NCBI GenBank assembly: GCA_010279815.1
Contig: QEOQ01000508.1
Span: 4,215,342-4,279,341 of the forward strand
Direction: 5' to 3'
DNA: 64,000 bases
Origin: Brachionus plicatilis
Taxonomy: Eukaryota > Rotifera > Eurotatoria > Ploima > Brachionidae
The notes under the pieces were generated by a model. It ran no database searches, had not been told where the DNA came from, and worked only from the letters and a program-made list of their open reading frames with translations. Shown one piece after another: positions 30,859-42,200 of this stretch. Numbering within the stretch: position 1 is the first letter of the stretch; each line of letters begins with the position of its first letter. A program made the position numbers and the translations under genes.

Positions 30859-33800
30859 ATGGTTTCTTCTCTCTCCAAAAATATTAATTGTATACCATCA
30901 ACTACAGGTTATGTAGGAGGTAAATTAATGAAAATAGGAATAGATTGCGGGGCTACCCATTCTATTATGAACCAAATGACAGGAGTTCAATATAATATAG
31001 ATATTTTAGCATGTGAAAACAAAATAACGACTGCAACAGGCATAATTACTCATGCTTCAGGCAAAACAAAACCAATTGAAATTAAGCTAGGTAACAGTTT
31101 ATGTTTAATCGAATTTATTGTTTTCGATCATGAAGACCATGATGTTTTGTTAGGTCTTGATTGGTTTCAAAAAACAAATTCAGGAATTTTTCCATCCCAA
31201 GGACTTATAAAATTTCCAGGTTCAGATTTTAAATTAGAAATTAGCAAAAGTAATAAAGAAGAAAATATTTTTGATATTTTTCAATCTGATGTTAATCCAG
31301 AAACCTCAGATGATTATTTTTGGGAAAACAAATCATATAAGGTTAACCCTTTAAGTCCTTTATCATTCAATCAGCAAAAAGCTTTTGATAAAATTTTAAC
31401 AGAAGCAAAATGTTTATTTGCTAATTCTATAGAAGAATTAGGTAGGTGTGAGGTGTATAAACACGCAATTAGGTTGATTGATGAAAATGTAGCTCCTATT
31501 TATAAACGACCATATAGAATGTCAGAAAACGAACGCCAATTTTTAAGAAGCGAAATCAGTAAGATGATAAAAGCAGGAATCATTCAAACATCTAAATCGG
31601 CTTGGTCTTCCACTGTAATTGTTGTTCCAAAAAAAGACGGAAATAAACGAATATGTATAGATTATAGAAAGTTAAACGAAAATACTTTAACAGAAAGATG
31701 GCCACTTCCAAATATTTCAGATGTAATTGATAGAATGAGGGACTCGAATTGGTCCACTGCACTTGATTTAAAGTCAGGCTACTGGCAAGTAAAAATGGAT
31801 GAAAGTTCAATTCATAAAACTGCTTTTCCACTCCAGATGGTCATTTTGAATTTTTAAGACTACCTTTTTGCTTAAAGATTGCCCCAACAGACTTCTGTAG
31901 GATTATGCAGATGACCCTAGGCGACCTTCCCTTCGTTGAAGTTTATATGGATGATTTCATTTTACATTCAAAAACCTTTCACGAACACTTTTTTCACATA
32001 AGACAAGTTTTTAATAAATTAAAGGAGGCAAATTTAAAAATAAACCCAACTAAATGTAGCTAGTTTGCAAATGAAATTAAAGTTCTTGGTCACATTGTGT
32101 CTCATAATCAAGTTAAAATGGATCCTGAAAAAATCAAAGCAATTGTTGAAAGAGCTCGACCAAAAAATTTAAAGGAACTACAAAGTTTTCTTGGACTACC
32201 TAACTTTTATCGACGCTTTATTAAGGATTATTCAAAAATTGCTCATCCTTTTTTTGCTTTGTGTTCGAAAGATTCAGTATTCGAATGGAGTAGTGAATGT
32301 GAAGAAGCTTAAGCTTTTTAACATGCTTAAGAAAAAATGTTCCTCATATCCAATATTACGAATACCAAATCCTAATTTCAATTATAGACTCTTTGTCGAT
32401 GCTTCTGGGTACGCACTTGGAGCAATATTAACTCAAAAAGATGAAAACGGAGAGGAATTCATTGTTGCTTGTGCTTCTCGAACACTCTCAAAAACAGAAA
32501 TTAAATACGGTATTTCAGAAAAAGAATGCTTAGCTGTTATCTATGGTATAACACAATTCAGAAAGAACCTGTATGGAATAAAATTTACAGTCATAACAGA
32601 CCACTCAGCGCTTGTATGGCTTAAGAACATTAAAAAAACAGGAAAATTAACCCGATGGTCAATATTTCTTCAGGAGTACGACTTTGACGTCGTTAATAGA
32701 AAAGGCTCTGAACATGGAAATGTTGATGTAATCAGTAGACCTGTAATTGACTTTGTGATTTGTATGACAACAACACAAGTTTTAAATGATAAAATTATAT
32801 AAGACGTGTGGGAAAATCCCAACTTAATCCACTTCATCCAATTTGGAAAGCTTGTACGAGGTATTTCAAAAAAATTAGCAACAAATATTCAAAATTTGGC
32901 AAAAAATTATCGTTTTGAAAACAATAAACTTTTTATCCGTAAAACTGGAAAATATTTAGAAGTACCTAAGCCAGAATTGCGGGTAGAAATTATTGAAAAG
33001 GCACACAATTTTGGACACTTTCAAACTGAATCCACATATCAGAGACTGAAAGACACATTTTACTGGAAAAATATATTTGATGATATAAAAAAATTTGTAA
33101 AAAATGCACTGTTTGCAATCGAAATAACAAAGAAATTGTAAAATACCATCCTGCACAAACAAGTAGCATTAGCAAAATTTTTAAACGTGTTATGATAGAC
33201 CTTATTCTTGGTCTTCCTGAAACTGATGAAGGCTTCAATGGTATATTAGTAATAATTGAATTTGTAACGAGATTTTCGTTTGCTAAACCAATACGATCAA
33301 AATCGGCTAATGAAGTAGCTTCTATATTAACTGAACATATTAGTATGTTTGGTCCATTTGAGGAACTATTATCCGACCAAGGAAGGGAATTTTGTAACAA
33401 TGTATTAGAAAGTTTAAAAACAAATTTAGGTTTTAAACATATCACAACCTCAGCTTATAATCCAAGAACTAATGGGATTACAGAGAGATTTAATTAGACT
33501 TTAGCAAATTGTTTGAGAAAACATGCTGAAGCCAATATTAATAACTGGCATAAGTTCCTCCCGTTTGTTTTAATCGCATACCAATCGAGAGTTCATTCGG
33601 CTACGGGTCACACACCTTTTGAACTAATGTTCGGAAGGAACATGATCGCATTTAATGATTATTCAACTGAAAAAGAAGATTCAAATGCTATCTTGGAAAG
33701 AAGTAAAGAAATTAAACAACTATTTGAAAGAACACGTCCGTTAACGCTTGAAATGCTCGAAATGCTTTTAAAAAATTTAAAAGCATTTCAAGAACGCCAA

Positions 33801-34193
33801 ATCAAAACACAGAATAAATCTACTAATATTGTTGAGAAACGAATTGACATTGGAAAAACTGTATTCTAAAAATGCGAAGGACTTCTAAATAAACTAGAAC
33901 CAAGGTTCAAGGGACCATATAAAGTATCAGGTCACACCAAACGTGGTAATTATATTATTAAGAATGCTCTTAACGAAACTTTAAAGGACTCTTATCCGAG
34001 ACATAAAATTAAATTGGTGGAAGGGGATTCGATTCTTCCAGAAGAGAGTGCCGAAATTGAAAGAATTCAAAAGCATAAAACAATCGATAACGATAATCTT
34101 TATCTAGTAAAATGGAAAAATCTTCCATTATCGGAATCATCTTGGATTCCTGAAAAGTATTTTAACAACTTTAAACTAATAAACGATTATAAA
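30859..34193 (+). pseudogene. pol (protease, RT, RNase H, integrase, chromodomain), broken
   Basis: The protease active site reads D-C-G-A (30943-30954) instead of the usual D-S/T-G-A. RT starts about 31500 and carries the catalytic YMDDF at 31944-31958. A frame change near 31832 and a stop near 32060 split RT, and a shift near 32311 precedes RNase H (FVDASGYALGAIL; TDHSALVWL). Integrase has an altered zinc domain, broken near 33140, and the D,D,E core (SDQGREF; TNGITERFN followed by a TAG). After a further break at 33869 a chromodomain is read at about 34045-34190 (YLVKWKNLPLSESSWIPE). Order is typical of Ty3/gypsy with chromodomain. Confidence 0.9.
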
Positions 34194-36120
34194 TCAGGAT
34201 TACAATTCGTTAAATCTCAATGTCTAAAGCGAAAATGTACATTAAACAAAGCATATTTTAAAAGCTTTTTATTTTGGTTTAGCATAATCCCTTCAATATT
34301 CACTGAAAATCCAAATAAAATAAAAGGAATAAATTTAAACGGTAGTTATATGTTTTGTTCGCATTCTTATCAAAGAAAGATTGTTGATCTAAATTCACTT
34401 TGTAAAACTAAACCCAAAAATACGAATCACATATTGAATAAGTATTTTGAATTTAAATCTAACCAAAATGTTGTCAGTTCGAAAATAAAACTAAATGTTT
34501 TAGGAAAAATTGAAAACCAAATTTATGGAAATGGTTATCATTGGTTATGAAAAAACATATTTTAGTTACATCAATGTCGTTTTGGGGTGAAAAATTTGAA
34601 TCGCTCAGAACAGAACCTGTTAAACTTACTAACGTTGAATGCAAAATAATGGTCATTACTAAAAAATGCAGAGAATCGCCTATGAATTGTGATGCTGAAT
34701 ATTGTACCTATTCTGCTAATCCAAAAGCAACATTTTCATGGTTAAATTAAAGAAAAAGCGAAACATTTTCTTGTTCTTTCTCGCCAAAATTAATAACAGC
34801 TAAAAATCAATTTGATCATTTATTCGGTTTAAATGTCAAGCTAAAGATCTTTTTTGTTATCTTCATGATTCCATTATAAAATGGGCTAAAGCTATTTATC
34901 ACGAATGCCCACTATACAAAATCACTTTGGAAGACTTCAAATATGATAAAGATAGTGATATTTTAATAAGTGAATCACATTTAGCAGTTCAAGCTTCCGG
35001 AATTCAAATAATTTGTAATGTCTCAGTCTTAACAACAGTTGAAGGAATTTATCTGAGTAGAAAAATTAACCAAGATATAAATAACAAAGTACCTCAGAGT
35101 TCGACTGTAGAAGAAATGAAAGAATTGTTACTTGCTGACAATGACTAAAGAGTTTTCGAAGATATAATACAAAAAAATGAAATACTTTTTAATGAATGTT
35201 TAAATTTTAAATCGACGCTTAACCTTTTTTCAAAAAATGAAGACAAAAATCTTACACATTTTCTTAAAGATGGAAGTTCAATTACCTTCTACACTACTAT
35301 GGGTACAATTTATAAAGCGGACTGTTTGTCTGTAAGCGAAATAGAAATTTTGACGGATACACGCAATGAGAATACTTCGCAGTGCTTTACAGATCAACCT
35401 ATTATTTTTAATATAAAGAATTCGTCAAAAACAGGATTTTTAACTTATAACAATATTATTAGGAAAGTAACTAATCTTGTACATTGTAATAGACTCATAC
35501 AATATATACAATTAGTAAACCAAAACTACACTATAGTTAGAAAAAATTTTCAATCTAATGTTGTACCTAATTCAAAAATTCAATTTTGATTACTTGGGAA
35601 ATAATAAATGATAAAAGAATTAAAGGTTCATCATAATCCACTATTGCTTGATGGAATAGATCTTCTATTAACGTTTCAAGAAATATTAAATCATGAAATG
35701 TCGGCTGGTACTTGGTATTCACATTCGTCAGACACTTCTAATATCAAAGCGAACGTCATCGAAACAAGAATGGAAATAAAGAATGGTTTAAATTTGATTT
35801 TTACGAAAACATTTGGAATTATTCTGTTAGTCTTTACTAGTATTTTCATATTACTTCTTTTTTTCCTAGGATGCAATTTCTGTGTCAAATGTTTCCCATG
35901 CTGGACATTAAATTCAGAGAAAAATAAATTTTCTCACAATTTAGAGGAACAGAGGAAATCTGAATTTAGAGAAAATCAAAAGAATGGTGCCAATGAACAT
36001 ATAGAAATGATTACAATTTTAAAAGAAAAATTAAATGTTGAGCCCAATATTCAAAATCAAGACATTAGCGAAGAAAGTTTGGACTCAATCACAAATCAAC
36101 TAATTTTTTCAACAAATTAA
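34194..36120 (+). pseudogene. env-like third coding region, broken
   Basis: Downstream of the chromodomain come four open stretches interrupted by stops and shifts (to 34550; 34541-34750; 34927-35148 and on; 35299-35589; 35608-36120). A hydrophobic signal-like segment occurs early (FKSFLFWFSIIPSIF), and the region is rich in Cys and in N-x-S/T sites. Near the end is one strong membrane helix (IILLVFTSIFILLLFFLG) followed by a Cys-rich juxtamembrane piece and a charged tail of about 75 residues. That plan (signal, ectodomain, C-terminal anchor) is what an envelope-like glycoprotein would show. No specific viral family is recognised. Confidence 0.65.
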
Positions 36121-36174
36121 TGTTATAAATAATGTACCCTTGTTTGGTCCATTCGAGGACGAATGATTATTTTC

Positions 36175-36183
36175 AAGGGGGGG
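36175..36183 (+). promoter_or_regulatory. Polypurine tract
   Basis: AAGGGGGGG immediately before TAA and the TGTTACGG start of the 3' LTR; standard plus-strand primer position. Confidence 0.8.
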
Positions 36184-36186
36184 TAA

Positions 36187-36537
36187 TGTTACGGTGTGAA
36201 AATAACCGTTTCAACTATTTAAATTAACTCACAACTTATCTAGATTTTATCTTTATGTTTTTAAGAATCATCTATCATATGTCATAAATCTTTATGACCG
36301 ATTTAATTCACAACTTATCTTTATTTAGATTCTTTATGATTAATGACCTTTTGAAGTTACAACTACTGAATATAAATAGAAATTGTAATTCTTAAAAAGG
36401 AGAGCTTTTTAACTTGTATTTTTTCTATTTACTTTAATTTAATAATAAACGTTTATTCAACACGAATTTGTTCTTTGTCTTCTCTCTATCTCCTCTGAAG
36501 TTAATCGAAGGTATTCAGGCCTAATTCCCTAGACTAA
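36187..36537 (+). repeat. 3' LTR (351 bp, terminal CA missing)
   Basis: Matches the 5' LTR with about four substitutions but stops at ...GACTAA, where the 5' LTR has ...GACTAACA. The next bases belong to the LRR-gene fragment. Confidence 0.92.
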
Positions 36538-36735
36538 GAAACTGCGACCCAAGCCATCCAAATACATTCAAAGATTTAGAATACTTAAAATTCAATGAAT
36601 TTAACTTTTTGGGAGATGATAATTTTATAAATAGGTTAAATTTTAGAAATCTAAAGGTTTTAGTAGGAAGTTTTGAGAAAATTCCCAAATTTGAAAAAAG
36701 CCTGTCAAATCTGAAATATTTGGTTCTGCACTAAG
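36538..36735 (+). pseudogene. Duplicated fragment of the LRR gene
   Basis: About 198 bp nearly identical to 27361-27558 inside the LRR exon; a few substitutions (ccaagcc for ccaaacc; ggttaaat for ggtttcat; ggttctgc for ggctctgc). It starts exactly at the truncated LTR end and is followed by the ~167-bp tandem repeat. It is too short to be functional. Confidence 0.9.
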
Positions 36736-37260
36736 TGCTTTTTACAGAATTCAAAAGAAAATTTTTATTTAGAGAGTTTTTGTCCTTTTGCTTTTGTTCT
36801 TTTTTGTTCGTTTTAAAAAAAAAATATGCTAGTTCATTCAATTTTTATTCAAATTTAATAAAAATGTTACCAAATTGAAACTGAGAATAAGACGAACTTA
36901 GTGCCTTGTACAGAATTCGAAAAAAAATTTATTAAGTAAGTCATTGTCCTTTTTTTTTGTCGTTTTTGTTCGTTTTAAAAAGAAATATCCTAGTTTATAC
37001 CTTTTTTTATCCAAATTTAATAAAAATGGTACCAAAATTAAAGCTTGGATAAAAATGAAACTAGTGATATTTACAGATTTCAAAAAAAATTTTTATTTAG
37101 AAAGTTATGGTCCTTAAGCTTCTCTTCGTTTTAAAAAAAAAAAATCCTAGCCATTCAATTTTTATCCAAATTTAATAAAAATGGTACCAAATTGAAGCTG
37201 AGAATAAGACAAACTTAGTGCTTTTTACAGAATGAAAAGAAAATTTTTATTAGGAAAGAT
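36733..37260. repeat. Tandem repeat, unit about 167 bp, ~3.3 copies
   Basis: Units begin near 36733, 36899, 37066 and 37216, each with agtg-(cttttt/ccttgt/atattt)-acaga. They share the inner words ccaaatttaataaaaatg and ccaaattgaagctgagaata. The third unit is about 17 bp shorter. Non-coding satellite-like array. Confidence 0.75.
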
Positions 37261-37429
37261 ATGGTCTTTTTAATTAAAAAAAATTAAAAAAAATTATTTA
37301 AAAAAAAAAAGTATAATAATAAAAATATAAAAGTTTTTTGAATTTATTTTTTTTGTTAATTAAAAAACTCCCCTTTTTAAATAAAAAATGTATTTTTAAT
37401 TATATTAATTTTTTTTTTTTATTACCGGT

Positions 37430-38127
37430 TTTTTGGCCTTCTGTATATTTTAGACCGTTTATTTTGGCGGTCTAAAAATTAGGCCGCCAAGCTGACCGGC
37501 CAAATGACCGCCCGCCAAAGTTGGCCGTACATTTTGCCGGCCGTCAATGATTTGGCCGGCCAACTCCGCGGTCCAAATTTTTGGCCGCCGGTCTGGCCGC
37601 CAAAGTGGCCGCCCGTTTTAAGTTTGGCCGTACATTTGGCCGGCCAACTCGGCGGTCCAAATTTTTGTCCGCCGGTCTGGCCGCCAAAGTGGCCGTCCGC
37701 CTCTATAACCGTCCGTCAAGGCGGTCTTGTTCGCGGCCAAAAAAATTTTTGGCCGCATCAATGGCCGTTTGTACGGTTCCCAACACTATTAAAAATTGAA
37801 AAAAAAATATTTTGTGTTCAATAAAATTATAAACAAATAATTTTACTTTTTTCTTTAAATTATAATACAATACATTTCATACTTCAATCTCCTTTCTTTT
37901 TTCTAAAAAGGCCGGTCAGGGATCGGTCAATACCAAACGAACGGTCCAAGAGACCGGTCTTTTCAGACGGTCTTGACTAGTGTTGGATGCGGACAGAGCT
38001 AACCGGTCCAATAGACAGGCGGTTACTCGCGGTCGTTGGCCCGTTTACTGTCCGCTTGCACGGACACCAACACTAGTCTTGACCGTCCGTTTTGGACCGG
38101 TCTTTCCAGCACCGCCACCCAATACTA
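37430..38127. mobile_element. GC-rich GGCCG/ACCGG word-array region, hAT-like cluster
   Basis: Two GC-rich blocks (37430-37788 and 37905-38127) in otherwise AT-rich DNA. The first is an array of GGCCGCC, GGCCGGCC and GCGGTC words and ends CCCAACACTA (37788). The second uses ACCGGTC and GACGGTC words, ends CCCAATACTA (38127), and is interrupted by the 98-bp element at 37978-38075, which has the same terminal sequence. The matching left ends are not obvious. Frames crossing it are word repeats, not genes. Confidence 0.55.
37978..38075. mobile_element. 98-bp hAT-type MITE, TSD GTCTTGAC
   Basis: Starts TAGTGTTGG and ends CCAACACTA. The flanks at 37970-37977 and 38076-38083 are both GTCTTGAC, an exact 8-bp duplication as made by hAT transposases. 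Inner arms are partly inverted (GCGGACAG / CTGTCCGC). Confidence 0.85.
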
Positions 38128-39256
38128 ATTTTTTTCTTTTCAATTTATTAGATTAATAAACAATTATATAATTTCCACTTAGTTATATATTTATTTATTT
38201 ATTCAGTAAACGCAATTAATTTACGTCTCGTTACTCGCTATTAAAAAGCTCTGCTTCTCTATATTAATAATATATAATCTTTTTATTTGTATATTTCAGA
38301 AGTACTATAAATTAGGAATTACAATTAATTTTAAATAAATCCCCCCATACTATTTGAATATTAAATAATAATTAATTTCAAAATTTTGTAAGTTTTTTCA
38401 TTAAACTAGACAATTAAATGAATGAATTTTCTTTCTAACACTTAGAGAAAATAAATTATCAATTTGACGATCATGAATCATTCATTTTTTTAAAGAGAGC
38501 TAAAATTTTTATTGTAATTAAAAAATAGTTTACAAAACGCATCATATTTTATCTTGTCAAAGTATTCAAAAGTTAGAATAAAAAAAAAAGACTTTTTACG
38601 ATTTTTTATTGATTTTTAAAATAAAATTTAAAGAATAAAATCAATTGAATTCAAAAAAAAGAATAAAAGGTCCATAATTTTAATTAAAGAAAGTCTGAGA
38701 AAATAATTCAGGTTAAAATAAATTCCAATTCAATAAAAATTTCAAATTGCCTAAAAAAATTCCGCCAAAATCAACATCAATGCTTTTATTAATTTGGCCG
38801 GTCGACAATCAATTTAAATTGCATAGTACACAAACAAATCCTAAAAAAAAAAAAAAAATTAAATTATTTGAACTCTAAGCATCGAAATTAAAAAATGACA
38901 AACAAATTTTCAAGTCTTTTTTTTTACATTTTTAAATTTTTCAAGTATTCATGGAAGTTTTATTACATAACAAAAATGGTAATGAAGAAAAATTCCACAT
39001 TAAAAAAAAAAAAAGATTAATTTTAAGATTAAATAATTTTTTGGATTAATAATATTTTAATAAAATGGATAAAATTCAATAAAAATTGGCTTAAAAAATA
39101 CTAAATTCAACAAAATTATTATCTAGAACAAAAAAATTAATATAAAGAAATTCTGTTATTTGACTAAGTACTTAATGGAAGAAGAAAAAGAAGAAGACAC
39201 TCGAAATTATAAAACGCTACAAGTATAAAAATTCTTAAGAAAAAAATGTGCAAGAC
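38128..39256. other. Intergenic, AT-rich, 3' of brat copy B
   Basis: No gene, RNA or named repeat seen; contains short ATTT runs and probably the 3'UTR of brat copy B. Confidence 0.5.
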
Positions 39257-42200
39257 TTATAAAATGCCATTCAAAATAGAAGCCAAATTGTTGACATTGG
39301 TGTTAGATTGGCTATTGCTGCTTGACATGTTTAAAAGAGAAGAAAATGACGCATTTAAATTATCAGTTTGGTCTGAGCTGATGGCGTTGGTGAACAGACT
39401 GGAGGCAAGATTACTCTGAAGGTCAGATCCGGGCCCAGTCAAACTGAACAAATGCTCGTTGGCCAAGTCGGCAAAGGGATCGATCAATTGGGCAGTGAGA
39501 GAAGAGACTTGGAGATTGGAGTCGAGTGGGGCGCTGTTGGTGAACAAAGAGTACTCGTTTTGATTGTTGCAAAAGAGGTCGTAGTTGTTGAAGTTGAGTT
39601 GAGGTTGGTTGGTGAGCGATGTGGGCGAAATGGAACTTGCATTTAGGTGTTGGTCAAGCATTGTGGCTGTGGAGGAAAGACCCAGCGAGGTTTGTGTGGA
39701 CGTGGTGTACTTGTAGACATAGATGCGGTAGTCTTTGCTGGCTAGAACAATTGAGCCGTCGTCCATGAGGCCTACGTCGAAGCATTGGGCATGTTTTACT
39801 TTGGACTCTAGGGCATTGATCAATTTACCGTCTTGGGTGAACACGGTCAGATTGAAATTGTTGTGGTTGTCGGCCACGAGTATTTCGTTGTTTGAGTTGA
39901 TGCCCACACCAATTGGATAGTTGGTGATGCCTTCGGCGCCTATTTGCCTAATAAAGTTTCCATTGTAGTCAAATACTTTGATGCAATGAGCTCTGTTGTC
40001 ACTGATGTAAATTTCCTCGCGGTAATTGTTAGACGCTGTTGGATTCGAACAGCACACACCATTGGGAAACTCCAAATACTTGGAACAATTGAATTTGTTG
40101 AGCACATTGCCGTACAAGTCAAATATGATGACACGCATCACTTTGCACTCGACGACCACAATGCGGCCTTTGTGGTCGACGCAGACGCCGCGCGGATGCT
40201 GCAAAATGTTGGCGCCAAATTTTCTCAAAAATTGACCATACTTGTTGTAGATTTGAATTTGGTGAGTGGGCGAGCGTTCGGTGACCACAATGTCGCCTGT
40301 TTGCTTCACAATGCTCACTCTGTTTGGATACAACAATTGACCATCTCTTTTGCCACACTCGCCAAATTTAAACTTGAAATTTCCATCCTTGTCAAATATT
40401 TGAATGCGATGAGAATTTGTGTCAGCCACAATGATGTCATTGTTTGTGTTTATGGTCACACCAGAAGGCTCTGTGAATTGGCCATCGTTGATGCCAAACT
40501 CGCCAAATTTACAGTGATAAATCATCTTGGAACGTTGCAGTTGAATTTGACTTGTTAAATGGGCCCCGTTCATCATCGATGCACCACCACCACCACTCAC
40601 ACTTCCACTCAAACCACCACTCAAAGCACCACTACCAAGACCACTTGTCAAATGAGAGTAAGTGCCATTTATGCTGCTGTTGCTGCTTTGGTTGTTTGTG
40701 TATTGGCCTTGATTCAAATTATTCAAAGAAAATGTTTTGAGCGAATTGGCAGCAGTGGCAGCCATGGAGCCATTTGATTGCTGATGCTGCTGATTGTCCA
40801 TGTCTGCTGAACATTGGGTTGAAAAGTTGAAATTGTTCAATTTTGGATTTGATTGAATAAAGTTGGAGTACAAGTAGGACAAAGGATGTTTGGTTGTATT
40901 GGACAAATTGGCCAGGCTATTTGCAGCCGAGTTTGCATTTTGTGCTGAACCAGTGGAAGAATTGTTGGACAAAAAGGAAAAGTTGGACACCAGAGATTTG
41001 GTTGACTTTTGGGATGAAGTTGAACCAGCTGATAGAGTTATTGTGTCTTGTTGATGTTGATTCAATTTTAAAGTAGTTGTGTCATCCTCGGTGTCTTGGT
41101 CGTGTTCTTCGACCAGTGGTTCTTGAACACTCTTGTCCTCTTGGTCATGGGTGCCTTTGTTCTGGTCATTTTTTTTCTTGACCATAATCGAGACTGGACT
41201 AGTGACCAAGTCACTTGTCAAATTACTTGACGAATTAGATGAAGAAGAAGAGGTGGACGAGGCCGATGACAATGAGGACACATTTGTCGATGTGGAATTG
41301 TTCGAGTACAAATTTTGTTGATTGAGTGAGCCACTCGAGGCCATTTGACTCTGAGCCCCATTTGATTTAAAGTCACATGAAATGCTCAACTCGTTGCTCA
41401 ATGCATTTGGCAATGTTTTGCTGTTGTTTAAATTGTTAAAGTTGTTGAAATTGTTGAAATTGTTGGCTGCAGCTAGTGGTAGCACTTGATGCTGCTGTGT
41501 TTGCTGTGTCTGCTGTTGTTGGTGTTGGTGTTGCTGCTGCTGCTGCTGAGTTTGAGGGTTGATTCGGATGTAGCCAAATGTGTTGCGGATTGAGGTCTGA
41601 ATTGCCGAATAGTTTGAAATAAACTCAATGGACATGAGTGGATTGTTTGATTTGAGCTGTGAAATCAATTGATTGTTGACCAGGATCAAATTGTTCAGCT
41701 CGTTCAAAAAATTGAGCTTATTTTTCAATGCGGACTCGGTGCTATCGGTCGAGCTCTGGTGTCCATTCATCAGGTCATACTCATCTGTGATCTCTTTTTC
41801 AATCTGTTGCTTTTTCATCTCAAGCTGAAACTGTACCTGCAACTGCTTGTTTATGTTCTGGTTGTGGTTCAATAGAGCAAATTGAATGATCGTGTTCAAC
41901 TCCTTTACCAAGTATTCCTTTCTTTCCTTGAGCATTTGAATGTAAAAATTAAATGTTTTGTTTATTTCGCTTTCGATCTGAACCAATTTGGCATTTGTGG
42001 CTGTCGACTGGACATTCTGTTGCTGCTGTTGCTTCAGCTTATTGGCAAACATTTGATTGCTCAATTGGTACTGGTGCATCTGATGCATTTGCTGCATCTG
42101 CAGGTGTTCTCGTTCGCTTTGTCTGTCCTCTTCCTCAATCTGTCTGCGTCGGATTATATCCGAGTCCAAAATGTCTTCCACTTTTGGCATATAGAACTTG

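Larger units (their letters stand above)
28821..36537 (+). mobile_element. Ty3/gypsy LTR retrotransposon with chromodomain and env-like region
   Basis: 7.7-kb element: 5' LTR, tRNA-type primer site, gag with a CCHC knuckle, protease, RT, RNase H, integrase, chromodomain, a third coding region with a membrane anchor, G-rich polypurine tract, 3' LTR. The LTRs differ at only about four positions in 351, so insertion is recent. Even so, every coding region has stops or frame changes, so this copy cannot be autonomous as assembled. The two outer flanks (aact and gaaa) do not match, and the 3' LTR lacks its terminal CA, so no target duplication is visible. Similar rotifer elements with three ORFs are known (Vesta/Juno type); relation to those is inference. 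Confidence 0.93.

Noticed and set aside
37504..37824. Open frame rich in W, P and G in the GC-rich island
   Set aside because: It is a translation of GGCCG word repeats, not a gene.
39944..40558. Long open frames antisense to both brat copies (204 codons, also at 21159-21773)
   Set aside because: They are shadows of the conserved NHL coding sequence; they appear in both copies only because the DNA is duplicated, and resemble no protein.
40552..40740. His/Cys-rich ORF antisense to the brat B linker
   Set aside because: Mirror of Gly/Ser/Met codons in the brat linker; no start context or homology.
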